Source of the DNA: Rhizobiales bacterium Y(2018)
Lineage (GTDB): Bacteria > Pseudomonadota > Alphaproteobacteria > Rhizobiales > Aestuariivirgaceae
Length of the DNA: 64,000 bases
Direction of reading: 5' to 3'
Assembly (NCBI GenBank): GCA_005502925.1
Contig: SCPD01000001.1
Coordinates: 434,001 to 498,000, forward strand
Each line of letters opens with the position of its first letter. The stretch's first letter is position 1. Shown piece after piece: positions 27,354 to 36,945 of this stretch. The notes beneath the pieces are model-generated. The model ran no database searches. It worked only from the letters and a program-made list of their open reading frames with translations, and had not been told where the DNA came from. Position numbers and translations under genes: made by a program.

Positions 27354-28412
27354 TCAGGCAACCGCCACCCGCTTGAAGCCGTTCCACAGCGCAAATGCAC
27401 TGCCCGACAGGAGCACGTCGACATAACGCAGCTTCTGGTACCCGCCATTGAGGGACAGCCGCGGCAGAGCGGTCAGGTGATCCTTGTGGGCCGGGAAGAT
27501 CAGGCCCTTGCGGGTGGTGACCGCGGCGGCGAAACCCGCCTCGCGGATGAGTTCGAAATCGCGGGGGCCGGCCGAGCCCGGATCACCATAAGGATAGGCG
27601 AAGACTTCCGGCACCCGACCGATTTCGTCGGCGATGCGGCTGCGCGACAAGGTGGCCTCGGCCAGCGCCTCATCGGCCGGCAGCCGGGCCACGGCGAAAT
27701 GATTGATCGTGTGCGCGCCGATCGTGCAAAGCGGATCCGCCGCGATCTTGCGGACATCATCCCAGGTCATCGCCTCGCTGCGGCACTGCGCGTCGAGATC
27801 GACGCCGTGATGGGCACAGAACTGCCTGATCCATTCACGCTGCCGGTGCTCTTCCATATTCCTGACCGGCCAATAGAGGCGCTTGAAGGCGGCCTGCTTG
27901 CCGGCATCGCTGCGGGTGTCGAGCTCGAAACCGCTGCCGTCGAGAACGCCTGCGACCTGGAGGGCGCCGGCGATGACAGCTTCGAGGCCGCGCCACCAGA
28001 GCTCGCAGGTTCCGTCGATGATCTTGGGCGCAACAAAGATGGTGAAGGGACAGCCATGGCGCCGGAAGACCGGCCAGGCATGGACGAAATTGTCCTCATA
28101 GCCGTCATCCAGGGTGAATACCGCGAAGGGCCGCTCGGCCGGCGCCTCACCATTGAGGCGTGCGGTGGCCTCCGTCAGCGAGACGAGCTCATACCCTTCC
28201 TTAACGACATGGGCGATAACCATGTCGAGAAAACCTGGGGTGATTTCGAGGCCGGAATTGGGGGCGAAACCATGCCGGGCGACTCCCGTCGGGCGCACAT
28301 GATGCAGCATGAATATTGCACCCATGCCTCCCAATGCTGAACGCAAGGCGCGCGATGCTCCAGAATAATACAGGACATCAAGACTTGTTTTCAGAGCGGC
28401 GGACAACGGCAT
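27354..28412 (-). CDS. Polysaccharide deacetylase family protein
   Basis: A NodB-fold carbohydrate esterase (352 aa from the ATG at 28412; TTG at 28427 is an alternative). Motif 1 is TLDDGYEDN, whose Asp pair holds catalytic base and metal ligand. Motif 2 is HTINH, giving the two metal-binding His. The FAYPYGDPGS motif 3 is also clear. GAIFMLHHVRPTG near the N-terminus is typical of the subgroup found in polysaccharide loci. No signal peptide is seen, so it is probably cytosolic or peripheral. It borders the polysaccharide biosynthesis genes and likely removes acetyl groups from a glycan or its lipid-linked precursor. Confidence 0.88.
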   Translation of the reverse strand: MPLSAALKTSLDVLYYSGASRALRSALGGMGAIFMLHHVRPTGVARHGFAPNSGLEITPGFLDMVIAHVVKEGYELVSLTEATARLNGEAPAERPFAVFTLDDGYEDNFVHAWPVFRRHGCPFTIFVAPKIIDGTCELWWRGLEAVIAGALQVAGVLDGSGFELDTRSDAGKQAAFKRLYWPVRNMEEHRQREWIRQFCAHHGVDLDAQCRSEAMTWDDVRKIAADPLCTIGAHTINHFAVARLPADEALAEATLSRSRIADEIGRVPEVFAYPYGDPGSAGPRDFELIREAGFAAAVTTRKGLIFPAHKDHLTALPRLSLNGGYQKLRYVDVLLSGSAFALWNGFKRVAVA

Positions 28413-28520
28413 TACCCAGGGGATCAAAGCTACAATTTCTCGTGACTACAGAACTATCAGGCAAAACTTGACGAACATTTGCTAGCCGTAAGGCAAAATA
28501 CGCACCAACAGGAGTTCCGT

Positions 28521-29735
28521 TTGAACATAGCGTCCCTCGTTCCTTTCGGGGATAACGCACGCCGGGTCCCTGCCCCCGCGTCGGCGAGGCCGTCAATGTT
28601 CCGTATCGAGATCAATTCGACCCACGATGTCCGGACCCTCGAAGCGGAATGGCTGCGCTTTCAGGATCAGGCGGCGGGCACCTTTTTCCAGACCTATCAG
28701 TGGTGCAGCGCCTGGCTCGCAACCGCGGGCGCCGCGCAAAATGCCGCACCGCTGATCGTCACCGGGCGTGCCCCGTCAGGTGCCCTCCTGTTCATCCTGC
28801 CCTTCTGCGTACGCAGGCGCCAAGGCTGCCGCGTCCTCGAATGGATGGGCGGCCAGCAGATGACATATGGCTACGGCCTTTATGACCGCGCCTTCCTGCG
28901 CGATGCCGCTTCCTGGTTCGCCACGCAAGGCTGGGCCATCTTCTCGGAATTGAAAGAGGTCGACGCCGTCGACCTTGCGGAGATGCCGGCCCAATGGGAA
29001 GGCAGCGCACACCCGCTCACCAGCTGGTTCACCCTCGCCGGCCCGAACTGCTCCTACCTGCTGCGGTTCGATGGCGATTACGAAACGGTCTATGGGCGCA
29101 AGCGCTCGGGCGAAACGCGGCGCGGCAACCGCAAGCGCGACGCCAAGCTCCACAAGGCGGCAAAGATCGAAGTCGGTCTGCCGCGCGATCGCGACCATGC
29201 GCATCGGCTGATCGAGCAGATGTTCGAGCAGCAGCGCGACCGCCTCGCCGAAAGTGGCATTCACGGCGTCTTCAATGAGCATGAGCGGCAGTTCGTGCAT
29301 CACCTCATCGATCTGCCCGATCACATGCAGCCGGTGCTCCTGCCCTGCTACATGACGGCCGACGGCGAGCTGGAGGCGGTGGCGCTCGGCGGCCTCCATG
29401 GCGGCGGCTTCTGGGCACTCATCTCGTCGCTAGGTTCTCCCAGACTGCGGCGTTATTCACCCGGCGACGCGCTGTTGCGCCGAACCATTGAAACCTGCTG
29501 CGGCATGGGACTAACCTTCTTCGACTTCTCCTCCGGCAGCTTCGACTACAAGCTTGCCTGGGCGGATGAGGAAGTTCGGCTCCATCACGCCATGCGCGGG
29601 CTCACCCTGCGCGGTTATGGCTGGGCGCTGACGCGCATAGCGCGCCTCGCAGTGAAGCGTGGCGTCAAACGCACACCATTTCTCTGGAACGCCGTGCTCG
29701 CGGCGCGGCGGACCCTGTTCGGACAAGCCGCCTGA
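28521..29735 (+). CDS. CelD/BcsL-like GNAT acyltransferase of the polysaccharide locus
   Basis: A protein of about 404 residues. The core resembles the CelD/FemAB-like GNAT proteins of cellulose and exopolysaccharide clusters: FFQTYQWCSAWLATAG near the N-terminus, GGGFWALISSLGSPRLRRYS, and the terminal FFDFSSGSFDYKLAWADEE. Two starts compete. TTG at 28521 has GGAG six bases upstream and is used here; ATG at 28596 begins MFRIEINSTHDVRTLEAEW, which is closer to the family norm. It is convergent with the Wzc-like gene, with one base between stops. It probably adds an acyl or amino-acyl group to a glycan intermediate; the substrate is unknown. Confidence 0.8.
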   Translation: MNIASLVPFGDNARRVPAPASARPSMFRIEINSTHDVRTLEAEWLRFQDQAAGTFFQTYQWCSAWLATAGAAQNAAPLIVTGRAPSGALLFILPFCVRRRQGCRVLEWMGGQQMTYGYGLYDRAFLRDAASWFATQGWAIFSELKEVDAVDLAEMPAQWEGSAHPLTSWFTLAGPNCSYLLRFDGDYETVYGRKRSGETRRGNRKRDAKLHKAAKIEVGLPRDRDHAHRLIEQMFEQQRDRLAESGIHGVFNEHERQFVHHLIDLPDHMQPVLLPCYMTADGELEAVALGGLHGGGFWALISSLGSPRLRRYSPGDALLRRTIETCCGMGLTFFDFSSGSFDYKLAWADEEVRLHHAMRGLTLRGYGWALTRIARLAVKRGVKRTPFLWNAVLAARRTLFGQAA

Positions 29736-29736
29736 A

Positions 29737-31983
29737 TCAGGCGGCGCGGCGAACGGGCTGGCCGATACGCACGAACTGCACCGCCCGCAACCCCGACTGG
29801 CGCCAGGATTCGATCGTGCGCGCCGCGTCGAGAATGCGGGTCCCCGGCGCCATCAGCAAGGCCGCGTGACATTTGCGGATCAGCGCCGGGGCGGAGGTTG
29901 ACTGCCCGCCGCAATGGATGATGATCACCGGATAGATCTGGGCAAAGGCTTCAATCAGCGTATCGAAGCGCGGACCTGACGCAGCTTCGGCAAGCTCGCC
30001 TGCCCGCGTTCCCGCCCGCAGAATATGGGCGAGCGAACCGGAATCGCGCTGGACGGCGGCTTCGATCGTCGCCTCGTCCAGCAATATGTCGGACAGGCCC
30101 TTGCCGGCCTCGATACCGCAAATCGTATGGATGGACGGGCGCGTTTCGTCGGCGTCGATCACCAGCGTGCCAATGCCCTGGGTCGCGACGATGCGGGCCA
30201 AGGCAACGGCGGCTGTGGCGCTGTCGGGCCCGGTTTCACCAATGGCCGTGATGGCGAGCTTCTGCACGCCCAGCGACTGTCGGATATTGTTGAGCCAGGT
30301 GACGATCCGGCCGGCAGCGATCGCATAGCTGCCGGAAGGATCGTGCAAGGGCTGATGGGCATGGGCCGAGGCCTTGGAGAGATCGGGCGTCTCCGGAATC
30401 TCGCTCAGGATCGCCTGATTGCCGGTCGGCGCGTTGCCGAAATTCGGCATTTGCGGCGCCACCGCATGGAGTGGCGGGCGCACAACGGGCGCTATTTCGA
30501 CCGGCGCCTCTTCGACCGGCGCCGGCAAGACCAGAGGTGTCGCGAGAACGGGCTCGCGCTCCTCGACCGGCGCCATCGGGCGGCTGCCGCCGGCCATTCT
30601 CAGCACCTCGGCCAGGAAGGCCAGGCCGATGCCCAGCGTCAAGCCGGCAAGCGTCGCCAGGATGATCGTCGGACCTTTCAAAGGATAGCTCGGATTGGTG
30701 GGCGGAACCGCGCGCTGGATGATGCGGGCGAAGCCCGGCTGAGCGGCGACCTCCTGCCGCGTGCTCGCATCGGCATAGCGGTTCAGGAAGGATTCGAGCA
30801 GCGAGCGGTTGGCGGCCGCGTCGCGTTCGAGCGCTCTGAGCTTCACATCGTCGAGATTGCTGGTCGAGGCCTTGGCCTTGGCGGCGTTCAGGCTGGCACG
30901 CAGAGACGCTTCCCGCGTCGCCGTGGTCCGTGCCTGGTCCTCGAGTCCGGCGACGATCTTCAAGGCCTCGGAACGCAGCTGCTGATCGACATTGGCGAGT
31001 TCGTTGCGCACCGCGACCATCTTCGGATGGCCCGGCAGATAGGTAACGGAAAGCTCCGCGATGCTCCGCTGCAGAGTGATCTGCTGCTCGCGCAGCCTTT
31101 GAATGAACGGGGAGTTGAGAACGTCCGAGGAGACATCGACGGAGCCGCTGCTGTCGAGCATCTCGCGGATGGCCTTCGCTTTAGCCTGGGCTTCGGTGCG
31201 CGCCGCTTCCGCCAATGTGATCTGAGTGTTGAGCTCGGACAATTCCTGGGTACCGAGCGTCGACTGGGCGCCCTTCAGCAATCCGGCCTGGGCGCGGAAC
31301 TCTTCGGCCGCGGCCTCAGAGTCCACGACCTTCTTCTGCAAGATCTCGATCTGCTCGGCCAGCCAGCCGCGGGCTCGCTCGGTCGGCTCCGACTGCATCT
31401 CGCGGGTCGAGATGACATAGGTCTCCGCCAGCTTGTTGGCGACATCTGCGGCGACCTTGGGATCGAGCGCGGAATATTTGATGACGATGACCTTAGATTC
31501 CTTGATCTGGTAGATATTGAGCTGCGAGTTGTAGCGGTCATAGGCGCGCTCCTCGAGCGACTTGTTCCTCGGATCGGGCTTGAAGCCGAGGTCGATCAGG
31601 AACTGACTGATCTTGCCGATGCCGTTGCGCGCCGGATCGAACTCGCCCTTGCCGGAGAGGCCGAGATCCTTGATCACGCGGTCGCCCAGATCACGCGAGT
31701 TCAGAACCGAAACCTGGCTCAGAATATCGCGGTCATCGAATGTCGGACGTGAATCGGATCCTTCCGAGGGTTGCGCGCGACTGAAGGGGGTTTCGAGATT
31801 ATCGACCAGAAGCTGGGCTTCCACCGTGTAGCTCGGCTTGTCGCGCAGAACGACGAAGGCGGCCGCCGATGCGAAGAGCACAGTGATGAGAAGGATCATC
31901 CATTTGCGCCGCCACAATCCGCGCAGGAGATCCATCATGTCGACCGATGACGCGTTCATTCCGGCTTGCTCGAGATCTTTCAT
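29737..31983 (-). CDS. Wzc/ExoP-like polysaccharide co-polymerase with degenerate kinase domain
   Basis: Inner-membrane chain-length determinant and export regulator, 748 aa. The Wzz domain starts at about residue 14 with a first membrane helix (WMILLITVLFASAAAFVVL). A long periplasmic coiled-coil region follows (about 190-430). The second helix comes after RAVPPTNPSYPLKGPTIILA. The C-terminal 230 residues keep the BY-kinase outline, including a Walker A'-like LVIDADETRPS. The P-loop is lost: the Walker A position reads GETGPDSATA (about 582-591), without the GK[ST]. The Walker B-like VIIIHCGG has no Asp. There is no terminal tyrosine cluster. It is probably a pseudokinase scaffold. Confidence 0.9.
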   Translation of the reverse strand: MKDLEQAGMNASSVDMMDLLRGLWRRKWMILLITVLFASAAAFVVLRDKPSYTVEAQLLVDNLETPFSRAQPSEGSDSRPTFDDRDILSQVSVLNSRDLGDRVIKDLGLSGKGEFDPARNGIGKISQFLIDLGFKPDPRNKSLEERAYDRYNSQLNIYQIKESKVIVIKYSALDPKVAADVANKLAETYVISTREMQSEPTERARGWLAEQIEILQKKVVDSEAAAEEFRAQAGLLKGAQSTLGTQELSELNTQITLAEAARTEAQAKAKAIREMLDSSGSVDVSSDVLNSPFIQRLREQQITLQRSIAELSVTYLPGHPKMVAVRNELANVDQQLRSEALKIVAGLEDQARTTATREASLRASLNAAKAKASTSNLDDVKLRALERDAAANRSLLESFLNRYADASTRQEVAAQPGFARIIQRAVPPTNPSYPLKGPTIILATLAGLTLGIGLAFLAEVLRMAGGSRPMAPVEEREPVLATPLVLPAPVEEAPVEIAPVVRPPLHAVAPQMPNFGNAPTGNQAILSEIPETPDLSKASAHAHQPLHDPSGSYAIAAGRIVTWLNNIRQSLGVQKLAITAIGETGPDSATAAVALARIVATQGIGTLVIDADETRPSIHTICGIEAGKGLSDILLDEATIEAAVQRDSGSLAHILRAGTRAGELAEAASGPRFDTLIEAFAQIYPVIIIHCGGQSTSAPALIRKCHAALLMAPGTRILDAARTIESWRQSGLRAVQFVRIGQPVRRAA

Positions 31984-32186
31984 CAGCGAATTTATGCTTA
32001 ATAAAGGGTTTCCAGGAGGTCACAATGCCCTGCCTGTGGTAAGGATTTTCTTAACGGCCACCAAAGGTTACCCGCCATGTCGGCGGCTTAAGCGATTGCT
32101 AACCATAAATCCCTATCGTCGCTCGCAACGCTGCTCCGCCCAGTCCCCTGCGAGGCGGATCGGCGCTGTTATGGAGTGTTGCCCCA

Positions 32187-32882
32187 GTGCGTATGCGTCT
32201 TCTGATCCTCATGGTCGTGCCCTTTCTGCTCTCGGCTTGCGCGGAGACCTGGGACGCCAATCCGCCGACCGCGGCCACGGGCGGCATGGGCGTGATGGCG
32301 GACGGTAATATCGCGCAAGGACCGGGCGCCGTCGCCAGCGTCACCGAACTCGCCTCGGCCACACCGGAAGGCATTCAGCCGCCTTACGGCGCGCAAGGTT
32401 CCGCCGCGGCCTATGAATATGATTCCGGCTATCGCATCGGCGCCGGCGACAGACTGACGATCCGCGTCGCAGGCGAGGCCGATCTCACCAACGACTATCT
32501 CGTCGACGGTTCCGGCAATATCTCGATGCCCTATATCAAGACGACCTATGTCGGCGGCATGTCGGCGCAAGATGTCGAGAAGCTCGTCGCCAAACGACTG
32601 CGCAACGGCTTCCTGCGCAGCCCGAATGTATCGGTCCAGGTCACGACGCTCAGGCCCTTCTTCATTATGGGCGAAGTCTCGTCCGCCGGCAGCTTCCCCT
32701 ATCAACCGGGCATGACGGTGCAGAATGCGGTTGCAATCGCCGGCGGCTACACGCCGCGCGCCCATCAGGGACCGGTCATGCTCACTCGCAAAAATGTGAA
32801 CGGCACCCAGACCTACAAGGTTCCGGTCACCACCCAGATCTATCCGGGCGACATCGTTTATGTCCGCGAGCGCTGGTTCTAA
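32187..32882 (+). CDS. Wza-like polysaccharide export lipoprotein
   Basis: A 231-residue outer-membrane lipoprotein of the poly-export family. The lipobox LLSAC places the lipidated Cys at about residue 18. YDSGYRIGAGDRLTIRVAGE starts the polysaccharide export domain, with GSGNISMPYI. The SLBB-type domain has FIMGEVSSAGSFPYQPGMTV and YTPRAH. It ends with VYVRERWF, without the long C-terminal helix of full-length Wza, so it is the short form typical of rhizobial systems. GTG 32187 is used because GGAG lies 10 bases upstream; ATG at 32193 is possible. It diverges from the Wzc-like partner. Confidence 0.92.
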   Translation: MRMRLLILMVVPFLLSACAETWDANPPTAATGGMGVMADGNIAQGPGAVASVTELASATPEGIQPPYGAQGSAAAYEYDSGYRIGAGDRLTIRVAGEADLTNDYLVDGSGNISMPYIKTTYVGGMSAQDVEKLVAKRLRNGFLRSPNVSVQVTTLRPFFIMGEVSSAGSFPYQPGMTVQNAVAIAGGYTPRAHQGPVMLTRKNVNGTQTYKVPVTTQIYPGDIVYVRERWF

Positions 32883-32901
32883 CCGGATCCGGACCGAACC
32901 G

Positions 32902-34005
32902 ATGCGCATCCTGCAAGTCTTCCGCACGCCGGTGGGTGGCCTCTTCCGCCATGTCCGCGATCTCGTCCGTGGACTGAGCGGCCTTGGCCATGAGGTTGGG
33001 ATCGTTTGCGATTCCACAACCGGCGGCGGTGCGGCGGAGAAGATGCTGGTCGATCTCGCCCCCTCCTGCCATCTTGGCATACACCGCCTGCCGATCGGTC
33101 GCATGCCGGGCCTTGCCGACGTCAAGGCGGCATCGGCGATCGCGCGGATCGCGGCAACCGCAAGACCGGACATTCTGCACGGTCATGGCGCCAAGGGCGG
33201 TGTCTATGCGCGGCTCGCCGGTTCCCGCCTGAAGCTCCCCTCCCTCTACACGCCCCATGGCGGCAGCCTCCATTACGCTTGGGCATCCCCACGCGGAGCA
33301 CTCTTCCTTTCCGCCGAGAGGCTGATGCTGCGGCGTGGTTCCGGGCTCGTCTTCGTCTGCGACTATGAACGCCGGATCTTCGAAGAGAAGGTCGGACTGG
33401 CGGGCCTCCCGCATCGCGTCGTCCACAACGGGTTGTGGCCGGAAGAGTTCGCCGCTGTGCCGCTTGGCCCCGACGCACGCGATCTGATCTTTCTCGGCGA
33501 GATGCGCCATCTCAAGGGTGTCAGCGACCTGCTCGAGGCTTTGAGTCTGCTTGGCGCCGCAAATCCGGCAACCGCCACGCTGGTCGGCGATGGTCCGGAT
33601 CGGGAGGAATTTGAAGCCAGCGCCCAGCGCCTCGGGCTAGCGGACCGGGTGCGTTTCACTGGCGCGCTGCCGGCGCGTCAGGCTTTCAGTCTCGGCCGGG
33701 TGATGGTCATGCCGTCGCGGGCGGAATCCCTACCCTATGTCATTCTTGAAACAGTGGCGGCCGGCAAACCGCTCATCGCCACGAATGTCGGCGGCATTCC
33801 GGAGATCCTGCCGCAGCAGAGCCTGGTGCCGGCCTCCGACCCGAAAGCCTTGGCCGAGGCCATCCGGGCGGCGCTTGCCAGCCCGGAACAGAGTTTGGCA
33901 CAGGCCCACACGCTCGCCGAGGACGCCCGCACGCGGTTCTCCGCCGCCGCCATGTGCGGCAAGATCGCCGGCTTCTATGCCGAGATGCTGAAAACAGCCC
34001 GTTAA
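32902..34005 (+). CDS. GT4-family glycosyltransferase
   Basis: A 367-residue GT-B glycosyltransferase beginning MRILQVFRTPVGGLFRHVRD, which contains the GG-loop. The nucleotide-sugar binding half has DGPDREEFEASAQRLGLADR, RVRFTGALP, and the catalytic-site signature MPSRAESLPYVILETVAAG with the expected ExxxxxxxE spacing. VGGIPEILP follows. It should transfer a hexose to the lipid-linked repeat unit on the cytosolic face. It lies between the Wza-like gene and the priming transferase in the same direction. The donor and acceptor are unknown. Confidence 0.9.
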   Translation: MRILQVFRTPVGGLFRHVRDLVRGLSGLGHEVGIVCDSTTGGGAAEKMLVDLAPSCHLGIHRLPIGRMPGLADVKAASAIARIAATARPDILHGHGAKGGVYARLAGSRLKLPSLYTPHGGSLHYAWASPRGALFLSAERLMLRRGSGLVFVCDYERRIFEEKVGLAGLPHRVVHNGLWPEEFAAVPLGPDARDLIFLGEMRHLKGVSDLLEALSLLGAANPATATLVGDGPDREEFEASAQRLGLADRVRFTGALPARQAFSLGRVMVMPSRAESLPYVILETVAAGKPLIATNVGGIPEILPQQSLVPASDPKALAEAIRAALASPEQSLAQAHTLAEDARTRFSAAAMCGKIAGFYAEMLKTAR

Positions 34006-34119
34006 GCGCGCGTTAAGCACGTTCCTTCACTTTGGCTAACGATGAGGTCGCGCTGGGCCCCAAAGTTGCTCCCCATGCAGTTCGGGAAAAATTCTGTGTC
34101 AATTTGAAACGAACCTGCA

Positions 34120-35631
34120 ATGCGCAACGAACAGCTGTACCGGCATAAACTCGCGGCGAGCGGACTTCTCGCCAAACTCGGCCTGGAAGACAATGCGGCG
34201 CTCCATTCCGAGGTGCTCAGGGCTCCCCTCATCTCGGCGCGAGTCGTCGCGATGATCGTTCGCAGCGGAGAGCTCATTCTGATCAGCGCGCTCGGCGCCC
34301 TGCTCCTCGTTGCCTATGTCTCGCCCCGGCACGCCATATCGCTCACCGTCTATGCGCCCCTCATCGTGACGGCGGCGCTGGCACTGGTCGTTCTCCTGCA
34401 GATCGGTGGCCTCTACAGCATCCACGCGCTGTTGCGGCCGGCCGACTACATAGCCCGTCTGGCCGGCGCCTGGCTCGTCATCGCCGGACTGGTGATCAGC
34501 TATTTCTTCTTCAGCAAGAGCGGCGACGACTTTTCGCGTGTCTGGGCGGCGCTCTGGTTTGTCGGCGGGCTCGGCCTCCTGGTCCCGTTTCGTATCTTCG
34601 TCGCCCGCCTCACGCGCGCCTGGAACGCTAAAGGCCAGCTCGACCGGCGCTGCGTCCTGGTCGGCGGCGGCGAACCCGCCGCCCGTCTCATTGAGGCCTT
34701 CGAGTCGTCCAAGGACGACGTGTCGGTGATCGGCATCTTCGACGACCGCGACGACACTCGCTCACCCGCCTCCATCGCGGGCTATCCCAAGCTCGGCAAT
34801 GTCAACGAGCTCATCGATTTCGTGCGGCGCAACCGTGTTGACCTGCTCATCGTCACCCTACCGCTCACCGCCGAGGCACGTATTCTCCAGATGCTGAAAA
34901 GGTTGTGGGTACTGCCCGTCGATATCAGACTCAGCGCTTATGCGCAGAAGGTGCGCTACCGGCCGCGCGCCTATTCCTATATCGGCAATGTTCCCTGCCT
35001 CGACGTTTTCGACAAGCCGCTGACCGACTGGGGCCTGTTCGCCAAATCCATCGAGGACAAGCTGCTTGCCGGCCTGGCGCTCATGCTGCTGTCGCCGGTG
35101 ATGCTGCTGGTGGCGCTCGCCATCAAGCTCGAAAGCCGTGGGCCGGTGTTCTTCCGCCAGCACCGCTACGGCTTCAACAACGAGCTCATCGACGTCTACA
35201 AGTTCCGCTCGATGTATACCGAAATGACCGACCGGGCGGCGACGAAGCTGGTGACGCGTGACGACCCGCGTGTGACCCGCGTCGGCCGCTTCATCCGCAA
35301 GACCAGCCTCGATGAGCTGCCGCAGCTCTTCAATGTGCTGAAAGGCGAATTGTCGCTCGTCGGCCCGAGGCCGCACGCCACCCACGCCAAGGCACAGGAG
35401 CATCTCTACCCGGATGCGGTCGAGGGCTATTTCGCGCGCCACAAGGTCAAGCCAGGCATCACCGGCTGGGCCCAGATCAATGGCTGGCGCGGCGAAACCG
35501 ATACGCTCGACAAGATTCACCGCCGCGTCGAACACGATCTCTATTATATCGAGAACTGGTCGATCGCCTTCGATCTCTATATTCTGTTCTACACGCCGAT
35601 CTCGCTGCTCTCGACGGAGAATGCCTATTGA
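34120..35631 (+). CDS. Polyprenyl-phosphate sugar phosphotransferase (priming enzyme, WbaP/ExoY type)
   Basis: Inner-membrane polyisoprenyl-phosphate hexose-1-phosphate transferase, 503 aa, which starts repeat-unit assembly on undecaprenyl phosphate. Four or five N-terminal membrane segments (about 45-160) are followed by a CoA-binding-like Rossmann region ([20 protein letters not shown]). The C-terminal bacterial sugar transferase domain follows a further hydrophobic segment. The latter has [29 protein letters not shown], the LVGPRP motif and [15 protein letters not shown]. All are conserved in the family. The next gene starts at TTG inside its stop (TTGA overlap). Which sugar is used cannot be read. 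Confidence 0.94.
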   Translation: MRNEQLYRHKLAASGLLAKLGLEDNAALHSEVLRAPLISARVVAMIVRSGELILISALGALLLVAYVSPRHAISLTVYAPLIVTAALALVVLLQIGGLYSIHALLRPADYIARLAGAWLVIAGLVISYFFFSKSGDDFSRVWAALWFVGGLGLLVPFRIFVARLTRAWNAKGQLDRRCVLVGGGEPAARLIEAFESSKDDVSVIGIFDDRDDTRSPASIAGYPKLGNVNELIDFVRRNRVDLLIVTLPLTAEARILQMLKRLWVLPVDIRLSAYAQKVRYRPRAYSYIGNVPCLDVFDKPLTDWGLFAKSIEDKLLAGLALMLLSPVMLLVALAIKLESRGPVFFRQHRYGFNNELIDVYKFRSMYTEMTDRAATKLVTRDDPRVTRVGRFIRKTSLDELPQLFNVLKGELSLVGPRPHATHAKAQEHLYPDAVEGYFARHKVKPGITGWAQINGWRGETDTLDKIHRRVEHDLYYIENWSIAFDLYILFYTPISLLSTENAY

Positions 35632-36896
35632 CCGCCAGCGCTGCCCAATCCTCTCTTGCCGGTCCGCGCAGGACATTGGGCAGCCTCGAGACCTGGCGCA
35701 ATGCGGTGCTGTGGCTGCTGGTCGCGTCGGCATGGTTCGTGGTCGTCGAGCCGTCGCCCTATGAGCTGATCTTCATCCTGGCCTTCCTGTTGTTCCTGCC
35801 CGGCGGCGGCCTGAAGGTGCCGCTCGTGTCGCTGCCCTTCTTCGCTTTCCTCATCCTCTATAATCTGGGCGGCGCTGTCGGGCTCGAAGGTGCGCTCGAC
35901 GACAAGATATCGGTCTGGTTCACCATCATCTCCTACTACATGGCCGTCACCGGCCTGTTCTTCTGCTTCCTGCTGACGAGCGACACCAATAAGCGGATGG
36001 AGATCATCCGCAGCGGCTATATCGCGGCGGGCGTCATCGCCTCCATCATCGGCATCCTCACCTATTTCGACGTGGGCGGGACAGCGGGCGCCTGGGCGCC
36101 CATGGGCCGCGCGCAAGGCACCTTCAAGGACCCGAATGTCTTTGCACCGTTTCTCGTGCCGCCCTTCGTCTTTCTGGCCCAGGACATCCTGCTCCGCAGA
36201 AGCCGCCGGCCGGTTCTGACCATCGTCAATATTCTCATCATCTCACTGGCGATGCTCCTCGCCTTCTCGCGCGGCGCCTGGATCAACATGGCGGGCTCGG
36301 GCATCCTGCTCGTCGTCTTCACCCTTCTGCTCGCGCCTAGCCCGGCCTTGCGCAACCGTGTCATCTTCCTGTCGGTGAGCGGCGCCGTTCTGCTGAGCGT
36401 TGCCGGTGTCGCCGCGGTGCAGGTTCCACAGATTCAGAAGCTCTTCGAAGTCCGCGCCAGCCTCAGCCAATCCTATGATGTCGGCGAAGAAGGGCGTTTC
36501 GGGCGTCAGATCGCCAGCATTCCCCGTGTCCTGACCCAGCCTGGCGGCATGAATCCACGTCACTTCCGCTATATTTACGGACAGGATCCGCACAATGTCT
36601 ATCTCAACGCTTTCGCCTCCTATGGCTGGCTCGGCGGCTTCACCTTTTTCGCGCTGGTGATCATGACATTCTGGGCGGGCTGGCGCGCCATGCGCACCAG
36701 GACGCCGTGGCAGCATCATGCCATCGCCATCTACTGTCCTCTCGTCGCCGTCATGTTGCAGGGTGTGCAGATCGACATCGACCATTGGCGCCACTTCTAT
36801 CTGCTGCTCGGCTGCATGTGGGGATTGCTGGGGGCGACGCTCGCTTACGAACGACAGCAGGCGAGTTTCCCGGCACCTGCGCCATCGAAGCTCTGA
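35628..36896 (+). CDS. Wzy-like O-antigen ligase/polymerase family protein
   Basis: A 422-residue protein with about ten to eleven hydrophobic segments and one large periplasmic loop before the C-terminal helices. The conserved core is RAQGTFKDPNVFAPFL, followed by LAFSRGAWINM in the next segments and YGQDPHNVYLNAFASYG after the loop. Those two motifs mark the Wzy/WaaL (O-antigen ligase) superfamily. The start is TTG at 35628, overlapping the previous stop, and translation is probably coupled. In this gene order it is most likely the polymerase of the repeat unit. A Wzx flippase is not seen in the window. Confidence 0.9.
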   Translation: MTASAAQSSLAGPRRTLGSLETWRNAVLWLLVASAWFVVVEPSPYELIFILAFLLFLPGGGLKVPLVSLPFFAFLILYNLGGAVGLEGALDDKISVWFTIISYYMAVTGLFFCFLLTSDTNKRMEIIRSGYIAAGVIASIIGILTYFDVGGTAGAWAPMGRAQGTFKDPNVFAPFLVPPFVFLAQDILLRRSRRPVLTIVNILIISLAMLLAFSRGAWINMAGSGILLVVFTLLLAPSPALRNRVIFLSVSGAVLLSVAGVAAVQVPQIQKLFEVRASLSQSYDVGEEGRFGRQIASIPRVLTQPGGMNPRHFRYIYGQDPHNVYLNAFASYGWLGGFTFFALVIMTFWAGWRAMRTRTPWQHHAIAIYCPLVAVMLQGVQIDIDHWRHFYLLLGCMWGLLGATLAYERQQASFPAPAPSKL

Positions 36897-36945
36897 AGTT
36901 ACATTAGAGCTTGGCATCCCCAATTCGGCCGCTAATCTTGCTCGC

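Noticed and set aside
30025-31752. A 575-codon plus-strand open frame opposite the Wzc-like gene
   Set aside because: The minus-strand frame has clear Wzz and membrane features; the antisense product is Arg/Leu/Gly-rich without domains.
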